Shown piece by piece: positions 8,501 through 12,566 of a DNA stretch of 12,566 bases. The stretch spans positions 1 to 12,566 of the forward strand of contig JAKMGR010000235.1 in NCBI GenBank assembly GCA_022424805.1. The letters run 5' to 3'. The position numbers and the translations under genes were made by a program. Position 1 is the first letter of the stretch. Each line of letters begins with the position of its first letter. Below the pieces are notes generated by a model that was not told the origin of the DNA, ran no database searches, and saw nothing but the letters and a program-made list of their open reading frames with translations. This DNA comes from Verrucomicrobiales bacterium. GTDB taxonomy: Bacteria > Verrucomicrobiota > Verrucomicrobiia > Verrucomicrobiales > DEV007.

Positions 8501-8552
8501 TGCTTTGGCGCGGGCATTGATGAACACGGATGAATTTATTACGAGGGAGTAG
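5505..8552 (+). CDS. PSD1 / planctomycete cytochrome c domain protein (PSCyt1-PSCyt2-PSD1)
   Basis: This 1015-residue exported protein starts with a signal peptide (hydrophobic to about residue 18, probable cleavage after ATA at 20). The PSCyt1 domain holds CFQCH (Cys38, Cys41, His42), the haem c motif, and VMPPP with Met90 as candidate axial ligand. PSCyt2 (about 140-345) has the family segment WGRHWLDQARYADSNGY and a second haem-like motif, CAQCH (325-329), followed by THKFDPI. Between about 470 and 590 lies a discoidin-like insert with TIDGNPDTGW. From about 703 the PSD1 domain runs to the C-terminus (RNRLDLARWLV, then TVNRVWMRYFGRGIVET). The protein should act in the periplasm as a c-type cytochrome; its reaction is not known for the family. 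It forms a unit with the DUF1501 gene 19 bp downstream and is divergent from the oxidoreductase operon. Length and domain order fit the family; no frameshift is seen. Confidence 0.95.
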   Translation: MEKLSTALIVMVLPVVIATAEDTVDFNRQIRPILADKCFQCHGPDEETLKAKLRLDQRESATGAGAIVPGRSAESEVIARILVSDPDEVMPPPKVKKPVTKEEAELLQKWIDEGAEYSGHWAFEPVTPGEIPKVKNQAGAKNEIDRFILARLEQEGLSLSPEAAPATLARRISLDLTGLLPAPDRVGSFIQQYQVDADAAVTSFVDEMLASPHYGERWGRHWLDQARYADSNGYTIDGERVMWPYRDWVIRSLNEDLPFDQFTIKQIAGDLLPNPDKATLVATGFHRNTLINQEGGTDDEQFRNEGMVDRINTTGAVWLGLTLGCAQCHTHKFDPITHKEYFEMFAFFNQGTDINNTGATVEVGEGELFLKNPDPKLIAKVDAAKARLTTLNATKVERQSQWEKALLELTISEVIADWKRVKPATFLAEGGGRMKMLEDHSLIVSDAGPNEVYRVKVPTKGKPVGALRLKLLPHESLPKNGPGLASNGNIVLTRVEFLQGGNPLVVKHAEHDHAQPGFSGAFTIDGNPDTGWAINIGKGTEPGVKMNAEHEIQFTFAEPIGSGEPVEVILRHEKNSNYNIGRFALDISATAPAPMKDEKILTRLRIDPAKRSDEDKKFLVSEFAKADVERRMAVADLEKARNDLGIGPQVRTMVMSDLEDKRETFIHTRGDFLRHDKEVGALAPGVPAVLPDLLEQKGAAKPRNRLDLARWLVRPDHPLTPRVTVNRVWMRYFGRGIVETENDFGTQGTFPTHPELLDWLAQRFVNKGWSMKKLHRLIVNSATYRQSSYRENGVEQDPLNHLLARQARIRFDAEIVRDAALSASGLLHPKLGGPGVMPPQPEGVYAFTQRKVNWVAAKDENRYRRALYTKFYRSAPYPFLTTFDSPDFQSVCTARVRSNTPLQSLTMANDEGMFELARGLGGRLLREVEGADSSANRDRISRAFELCYSRKPSENELELLAGFQEKQEAAFAKDDKGAGEVAPMEYPKTFSVATAASWSALARALMNTDEFITRE

Positions 8553-8571
8553 AGATTTGAATATCAATACG

Positions 8572-9999
8572 ATGACTGATTTTTCTCAATACGAAACCCG
8601 CCGCCATTTCTTCGAGAAGTGCGGGGTTGGGTTGGGTTCCATTGCACTCAGCGACATGCTTCATCAGGAGGCAGGGGCTGCGACGGTTTCCGATCCCATG
8701 GCGGTGCGGAAATCTCATCACCCGGCCAAGGCCAAAAACGTGATCTTCATGTTCATGGCGGGTGGGCCAAGTCATCTCGAGCTTTTCGAGGACAAGCCGA
8801 CTTTGCGTGAGTATCACGGCCAGAAACCGCCGGAATCTCTGGTCAAAGGCAAGCGTTTTGCTTTCCTGGGACAGGATGCTAAAATCCTCGGCTCGGAACG
8901 GAAGTTCGGGCACTACGGCGAGTCGCGTATGACTTTGAGCGAGCTCTTCCCGCATCATCGAAAGATTGTTGATGAAGTGACATGGCTTCGCGGGATGAAG
9001 ACAGAGGTCTTCAATCATGGTCCGGCCAAGCTTTTTATGAATACAGGTTTCCAGGTGCCGGGGCGTCCGAGCATGGGATCGTGGGTAACTTACGGAGTTG
9101 GCAGCGAGTCGCGAGATCTTCCCGGCTTTGTTGTGCTTCAGTCGGGGCCGCGCGGACCTCGTGCCGGCAATGCGCTCTGGTCGGCTGGATTTTTGCCATC
9201 GAGCTACCAGGGAGTTCCGTTTCGTGGAAGCGGGGATCCAATTCTCAATCTGGCGAATCCTGAGGGGATTTCAAGAGAGCGGCAGAGAGATTTTGTCGAC
9301 GCAGTCAGCGCGCTGAACCGGGAGCGTCTCGGTGTGACAAGCGATCCGGAAATTGCGACGCGGATCAATGCCTACGAAATGGCATATCGCATGCAGACAA
9401 GTGCGCCGGAGTTGATGGATTTAAAAGGGGAATCACAGGCGACGCTCGATCTTTATGGAGCAACTCCGGGAGGAAATTCCTACGCGAACAACTGTCTTCT
9501 CGCCCGTCGTCTCGTGGAGCGAGGAGTGCGTTTTGTGCAATTGTATCATACCGATTGGGACCACCACGGTGGTCCAGGGCAGACTTTGGGCAAGGATCTG
9601 GAGAAAGTGACAAAGCAAGTCGACCAGGCGTCAGCAGCATTGGTTCTCGACCTCAAACAACGAGGGCTGCTGGAAGATACCATCGTTGTCTGGGGGGGCG
9701 AATTCGGCCGCACGCCGATGGGGGAAACGCGAAATAATAAGGTTGGCGGGCGTGATCACCATATTGATGCGTTTACGATGTGGGCTGCCGGGGGAGGGTT
9801 TCGACCGGGCGCAGTCTACGGAAAAACGGACGATTTTGGCTACGAAGTGGTCGATGAGGAAGTTCATGTTCACGATCTGCATGCGACAATACTGCATCAG
9901 CTAGGCTTTGATCACGAAAGACTGACTCACCGCTTCCAGGGGCGCGATTTCCGACTTACCGATGTGCATGGGCATGTCGTTAAGGATGTGCTGGTGTAA
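8572..9999 (+). CDS. DUF1501 protein with Tat signal
   Basis: The 475-residue product has a twin-arginine signal near the N-terminus (ETRRHFFEKCGVGLGS), so it is probably exported folded with cofactor or metal. The body matches DUF1501, a family distantly related to the alkaline phosphatase/sulfatase superfamily. Visible motifs are GGPSHLELFE (about 64-73), DWDHHGG (328-334), VVWGGEFGRTP (372-382) and GGRDHH (392-397), whose Asp, His and Glu residues look like a metal site. I chose the ATG at 8572 since the Tat motif follows closely; an ATG at 8530 lies inside the PSD1 gene and adds 14 unrelated residues. The 19-bp gap from PSD1 indicates co-transcription. PSD1/DUF1501 pairs are very common in planctomycetes and verrucomicrobia, and their joint biochemical role is not established. 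A run of seven Gs at 9692-9698 leaves the frame intact. Confidence 0.95.
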   Translation: MTDFSQYETRRHFFEKCGVGLGSIALSDMLHQEAGAATVSDPMAVRKSHHPAKAKNVIFMFMAGGPSHLELFEDKPTLREYHGQKPPESLVKGKRFAFLGQDAKILGSERKFGHYGESRMTLSELFPHHRKIVDEVTWLRGMKTEVFNHGPAKLFMNTGFQVPGRPSMGSWVTYGVGSESRDLPGFVVLQSGPRGPRAGNALWSAGFLPSSYQGVPFRGSGDPILNLANPEGISRERQRDFVDAVSALNRERLGVTSDPEIATRINAYEMAYRMQTSAPELMDLKGESQATLDLYGATPGGNSYANNCLLARRLVERGVRFVQLYHTDWDHHGGPGQTLGKDLEKVTKQVDQASAALVLDLKQRGLLEDTIVVWGGEFGRTPMGETRNNKVGGRDHHIDAFTMWAAGGGFRPGAVYGKTDDFGYEVVDEEVHVHDLHATILHQLGFDHERLTHRFQGRDFRLTDVHGHVVKDVLV

Positions 10000-10071
10000 T
10001 TTGGTGACCCGTTCGAAATTTGTGCCCGGATTGTAATTGGTATTCCATGCGATTCGCGGCATTCTTCGCCC

Positions 10072-10506
10072 ATGAGAGAACCTACTCACAGCAAAACTGT
10101 CGGATACATCCTTTGGATTTTTGGATTTACGGGATCGCATCGATTCTATTTCGGAAAGCCTCTCACGGGAATTCTCTGGCTTTGCACAGGCGGACTTTTT
10201 CTCGTCGGCTGGATTGTCGACCTTTTCCTGATTCCGGGGATGGAGAAAAAAGCCGAGCTTCGCTACAAGGAAGGACCGATCGATTACACGGTAGCTTGGG
10301 TTCTCCAGACCTTTCTGGGGCCTCTCGGAATCCATCGAATTTATATGGGGAAATGGATCACGGGAATCCTCTATTTGTGCACCGCAGGGCTGGCAGGAAT
10401 TGGCTGGGCCTATGACTACTGCACTCTGAATACCCAGATCAGCGAGCGAAATGCCGCGAGGACTCCGGCGTTCAGACCAGCGGGTTCGAACCTGATCGAA
10501 GAGTGA
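10072..10506 (+). CDS. Membrane protein with two tandem TM2 domains
   Basis: This small protein (144 residues) contains two copies of the TM2 domain (PF05154). Copy 1 (about residues 9-55) holds GSHRFYFGKPLTGILWLC followed by a second hydrophobic segment ending GWIVDLFLIP. Copy 2 (about 74-118) holds GIHRIYMGKWITGILYLC and ends GIGWAYDYC. The HR(F/I)Y(F/M)GK signature between the two helices of each copy is the family hallmark. Four membrane helices are expected, with a polar loop and a short polar tail. Most bacterial TM2 proteins have a single copy, so this is an internal duplication that has diverged. TM2 function in bacteria is not well defined. The gene stands 72 bp after DUF1501 and 113 bp before DUF3127, so it may be its own transcription unit. 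No clear promoter or Shine-Dalgarno sequence is visible upstream. Confidence 0.9.
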   Translation: MREPTHSKTVGYILWIFGFTGSHRFYFGKPLTGILWLCTGGLFLVGWIVDLFLIPGMEKKAELRYKEGPIDYTVAWVLQTFLGPLGIHRIYMGKWITGILYLCTAGLAGIGWAYDYCTLNTQISERNAARTPAFRPAGSNLIEE

Positions 10507-10619
10507 TTAGGGGCCCTTTTTGAGAATCCCCGTCCTTCGCGACTGTGCGAAGAAAGGGAAATTTCCGCTTTCGTTTCGGTCGAAACGGGGTGATCGAATG
10601 CGCCACCCCAATAAGACCT
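10507..10619 (+). promoter_or_regulatory. Leader of the DUF3127 gene, dense in inverted repeats
   Basis: The 113 bp before the DUF3127 start hold several dyads. CTTCGC/GCGAAG lies at 10535-10552 with a 6-nt loop. The perfect palindrome GGAAATTTCC is at 10557-10566. CGTTTC/GAAACG is at 10572-10587 with loop GGTC. GGGGTG/CACCCC spans 10587-10609. In addition, ACGGGG at 10585-10590 can pair upstream with CCCCGT at 10528-10533, which excludes the last hairpin. The final stem ends 10 nt before the ATG, so it could influence ribosome access. There is no U-run after any stem, so a terminator for the TM2 gene is not evident. The repeats are directly visible; a regulatory role is inference, and the region matches no riboswitch class I recognise. 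Confidence 0.4.
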
Positions 10620-11009
10620 ATGGCTAAAAATTTCGAATTGGAAGGAACCCTTAAAGTAATTAACGAAATTCAGACATTCGCGAGCGGATTCTCGAAGCGA
10701 GAATTCGTCGTGGAAGTAGCGGATGGAAACTACCCGCAGATGATCAAATTTGAGTGCGTCAAAGAAAAGACCGCTCTCACAGATGGACTCAACACGGACG
10801 ACCAGGTCAAAGTGACTTTTGATATCCGTGGAAATGAGTACAACGGTCGTTACTACGTGAACCTCAATGCCTGGAAGTTGGAAAAAGTTGGCGGAGGTAG
10901 TGCTGCTCCCGCAGACGGAGGATTCAGTGATCAAATCGCTCCTCCTTCGCACTTGAACGAGCCTCCAGGTGGTCATGGTCAGGAAGCTGACGATGATATC
11001 CCGTTTTAA
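10620..11009 (+). CDS. DUF3127 protein with SSB-like acidic C-terminal tail
   Basis: This 129-residue protein matches DUF3127 (PF11325). It starts MAKNFELEGTLKVINEIQ, continues with FSKREFVVEV, YPQMIKFE, and then QVKVTFDIRGNEYNGRYYVN ending in LNAWKLEK. The strand pattern suggests an OB-like beta-barrel, the fold of single-strand DNA-binding proteins. After about residue 90 comes a Gly/Ala/Pro-rich disordered linker that ends EADDDIPF. The last six residues equal the C-terminal tip of Escherichia coli SSB, which recruits repair and replication proteins. Thus it may bind single-stranded nucleic acid and recruit partners, but the DNA-binding residues cannot be verified here. I chose the ATG at 10620 because conservation begins there; an upstream in-frame start at 10545 would run through the hairpin leader. 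The RRM gene follows after 49 bp in the same direction. Family: sure. Role: inferred. Confidence 0.92.
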   Translation: MAKNFELEGTLKVINEIQTFASGFSKREFVVEVADGNYPQMIKFECVKEKTALTDGLNTDDQVKVTFDIRGNEYNGRYYVNLNAWKLEKVGGGSAAPADGGFSDQIAPPSHLNEPPGGHGQEADDDIPF

Positions 11010-11058
11010 AATTTGGAAGAATCACGACCGACGGTCGGATCGCAAAGAAAGAATAAGT

Positions 11059-12387
11059 ATGTCTGAATCATCGTCAGGAAATAATCGTAATCGTGGAGGC
11101 TCGCGAAGCGGCGGCCCCCGAAGAAGAAGTTCAGGAAATCGCAGTTCCCAAGGTGGCGACTCTCGAAATCGAAACCAGGGCAGTCGTCAGGGTGGCGGCA
11201 ATCGGGGCGGTCGCCGTCAACCTCGTCAGCCGCAATTGACTGGTTTTCAGAAATTTCTCAAAGCAATCAGCTTTGGTCTGATCGATCCGGGGAATAAGCC
11301 CAAATCCGGCTCGCGGAAACTGTCGTCGAGAAAGTCCGCTTCTTCCAAAAAGGGCGGAACAAGACGAAAGCCAGAGATCGTCGAGCCAACGATTCCACGT
11401 CTTTATGTGGGAAACCTCAGTTATGATGTAACAGATGAGGAATTGAATGAAGTTTTCTCGGGAAGCGGAACGGTGAAGGAAGCTTCTGTTGTCCGTCACG
11501 GAGGTTCCGGTCGTTCCAAGGGGTTTGCTTTCGTGGAAATGAGTTCGCTGGAGGAAGCCAAGGCTGCGGCCTCCAAGTTGAATGACAAGGAAATCCAGGG
11601 GCGCAGTATTTTTGTCACAGGAGCCAAGGCGCAGAAGTCGCGATCAGGCGATGATCGGCGTGGTGATTCGAGATCGCGGAGCGATCGTGATGGCGGTCGC
11701 CGCGAGGGCGCTCGCTGCGAGGGCGGTCACAGAGAATCATCCTCCTCAGATCGCGGTGATAGAAGTCGGCGGGAGCGCAAGCCTCGTGACCGACGTGGTG
11801 GTCGTGGTGCTGATGAGGAAAAGAAGCAAAGCCGCCAGGTTCGCCAGATCGAAATCGAAAAAGTGGAATCTCCGATTCTGCTTGTTGGCAATGTGAATGC
11901 TGATGCATCGGATCAGGATATTCAGGATCTTTTCGGCGGAATCGGAGCTGTCGCCAGCAAAGAGGCTGTTGGCGAAGGCGCTGATAAGCTGACTCAGGAT
12001 CTCAAAGTGGAATTTTCCGAAGTCGAAGGCGCGCAAACTGCCGTCGAACTTTTGCAAGGGAAGTCCTTCATGGGCCACCAGTTGAAAGTTACCGCGTTTA
12101 CCGGAGAAGCAGCCGACAAGGGCGGGGCAGCCGAGGCTGAACCGCAGGTAGAGGAAGCTCCCGAGACTTCCGAAGCTGAAACCGCTGAAACTGAAGTTGC
12201 TGAAGTTGCTGAAGTTGCTGAAGCTGAAACCAGCGCCGAGGAGGCTCCCTCTGAAGAGCCGGCTCCGGTGGAAGAAGCTGCGGAAGCCGAGATCAGGGTG
12301 GAAGAGGTCCCTTCTGATGATCAAGCCTCGGAAGGCTCCACTCCAGAAGAGGAAGAGTGGTCTCCCTCAGCAGGGGACAAGCAGTAG
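11059..12387 (+). CDS. Two-RRM RNA-binding protein with RGG, RS/RD-rich and acidic low-complexity regions
   Basis: The product is 442 residues. Residues 1-60 are Arg/Gly/Ser/Asn-rich (RGG-like). A short hydrophobic block, FQKFLKAISFGLID, follows, then a Ser/Lys/Arg stretch. RRM1 (about 113-193) has RNP2 LYVGNL (115-120) and RNP1 KGFAFVEM (154-161) with the RNA-stacking aromatics Tyr116, Phe156 and Phe158. Residues about 195-265 form an Arg/Asp/Ser linker. RRM2 (about 272-350) has RNP2-like ILLVGNV (273-279), but its RNP1 position reads TQDLKVEF, so the aromatics are lost. From about 355 to the end the chain is strongly acidic. It probably binds RNA in the cytoplasm through RRM1 and the RGG tail. 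Typical bacterial RRM proteins are about 80-150 residues with one domain, so this one is unusually large. I chose the ATG at 11059 because the frame upstream overlaps DUF3127. A terminator-like hairpin follows. Confidence 0.92.
   Translation: MSESSSGNNRNRGGSRSGGPRRRSSGNRSSQGGDSRNRNQGSRQGGGNRGGRRQPRQPQLTGFQKFLKAISFGLIDPGNKPKSGSRKLSSRKSASSKKGGTRRKPEIVEPTIPRLYVGNLSYDVTDEELNEVFSGSGTVKEASVVRHGGSGRSKGFAFVEMSSLEEAKAAASKLNDKEIQGRSIFVTGAKAQKSRSGDDRRGDSRSRSDRDGGRREGARCEGGHRESSSSDRGDRSRRERKPRDRRGGRGADEEKKQSRQVRQIEIEKVESPILLVGNVNADASDQDIQDLFGGIGAVASKEAVGEGADKLTQDLKVEFSEVEGAQTAVELLQGKSFMGHQLKVTAFTGEAADKGGAAEAEPQVEEAPETSEAETAETEVAEVAEVAEAETSAEEAPSEEPAPVEEAAEAEIRVEEVPSDDQASEGSTPEEEEWSPSAGDKQ
12184..12229 (+). 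repeat. 9-bp tandem repeat inside the acidic tail of the RRM protein
   Basis: Three identical GAAGTTGCT units lie at 12193-12219, flanked by degenerate copies (GCTGAAACT before, GAAGCTGAA after). They encode EVA repeats in the acidic tail. The unit length is a multiple of three, so slippage would change the tail length without breaking the frame. Confidence 0.8.
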
Positions 12388-12402
12388 AGGCGGTGATTTC
12401 GT

Positions 12403-12424
12403 GGGAAGGAGCAATTTCCTTCCC
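12403..12424 (+). terminator. Hairpin terminator between convergent genes
   Basis: A perfect 8-bp stem GGGAAGGA/TCCTTCCC with a 6-nt loop GCAATT begins 15 bp after the RRM gene stop. It is followed by TTCATTCAT, a moderately T-rich tail. It lies between that gene and the convergent gene ending at 12445, so it probably ends the rightward transcript and may also work on the leftward one. The weak T-tract lowers certainty about intrinsic termination. Confidence 0.65.
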
Positions 12425-12444
12425 TTCATTCATAACCGTCGAAG

Positions 12445-12566
12445 CTACTGCTTCTTCAACTCCTCCAGCATTTCGAGGAGGTGCTTCGTCAGAATGACAG
12501 AAGCCTGCCTCTCCATTTTGCTTGTTCCGAGCCATGTCTCGTATCCGCCGAGCTCGTGCTGGTGGG
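12445..12566 (-). CDS. C-terminal end of an unidentified protein, truncated by window edge
   Basis: On the minus strand an open frame enters from the right edge and ends at a TAG at 12445-12447. Its roughly 40 residues read HQHELGGYETWLGTSKMERQ, then ASVILTKHLLEMLEELKKQ. The last 20 or so form an amphipathic, leucine- and lysine-rich helix typical of a protein end. The frame is coding-like, and the termination hairpin beyond it fits a real convergent gene. I do not recognise the family from this fragment. The start and most of the protein lie outside the window. Confidence 0.6.
   Translation of the reverse strand, partial: HQHELGGYETWLGTSKMERQASVILTKHLLEMLEELKKQ

Noticed and set aside
9692..9698. 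Run of seven Gs in the DUF1501 gene as a possible phase-variable frameshift
   Set aside because: It encodes the conserved WGGE motif in frame and is too short to be a strong slippage tract.
10000..10071. TGTAAT at 10032-10037 as a -10 box for the TM2 gene
   Set aside because: No acceptable -35 box lies at 16-18 bp, so a promoter cannot be supported from the sequence.
10545..10619. Longer N-terminus for the DUF3127 protein
   Set aside because: It would translate the hairpin-rich leader into an Arg-rich segment unlike the family; conservation begins at MAKNFEL.
10969..11058. Longer N-terminus for the RRM protein overlapping DUF3127
   Set aside because: The added 30 residues read the DUF3127 coding end and the intergenic gap in another frame; the low-complexity RGG region starts naturally at 11059.
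11010..11058. Short dyad GACCG-A-CGGTC between DUF3127 and the RRM gene
   Set aside because: Five-bp arms around one base can arise by chance and cannot form a normal hairpin.

Overview
The window looks like a bacterial chromosome segment from the Planctomycetota–Verrucomicrobiota group. Verrucomicrobiota is slightly favoured, because a PSD1/DUF1501 pair occurs together with a DUF3127 protein and an RRM-type RNA-binding protein. Coding density is high, no gap exceeds about 120 bp, and almost no start codon has a clear Shine-Dalgarno sequence. No tRNA, rRNA, CRISPR array, insertion sequence or phage gene was seen.

Left part (1-5392, minus strand). Five tightly packed genes read leftward as a probable operon: an FAD-dependent oxidoreductase with a C-terminal discoidin-like module, a sodium:solute symporter, a small HEAT-like-repeat lipoprotein, an HpcH/HpaI-type aldolase, and a short-chain dehydrogenase cut by the window edge. 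Two junctions overlap (4 bp and 14 bp). The set reads as uptake of a small organic solute, oxidation, and retro-aldol cleavage. The substrate cannot be read from the sequence.

Middle (5505-9999, plus strand). A short divergent promoter region of about 112 bp separates that operon from a two-gene unit: a 1015-residue exported protein with PSCyt1, PSCyt2 and PSD1 domains (two CxxCH haem motifs and an internal discoidin-like insert), and a Tat-exported DUF1501 protein. Such pairs are hallmarks of these phyla and often lie near polysaccharide or sulfatase loci. The shared promoter suggests that the exported pair and the cytoplasmic catabolic operon serve the same process.

Right part (10072-12566). 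A membrane protein with two tandem TM2 domains comes first, followed by a leader dense in inverted repeats. Then comes a DUF3127 protein ending in the SSB-like tail DDDIPF, and a 442-residue protein with an RGG-rich N-terminus, one canonical RRM, an RS/RD-rich linker, a second degenerate RRM and a long acidic tail. A hairpin terminator lies between this protein and the C-terminal end of an unidentified convergent gene at the right edge.

The best candidates for something undescribed are the five-gene operon coupled divergently to PSD1/DUF1501, and the adjacent DUF3127 plus two-RRM nucleic-acid-binding pair with its structured leader.
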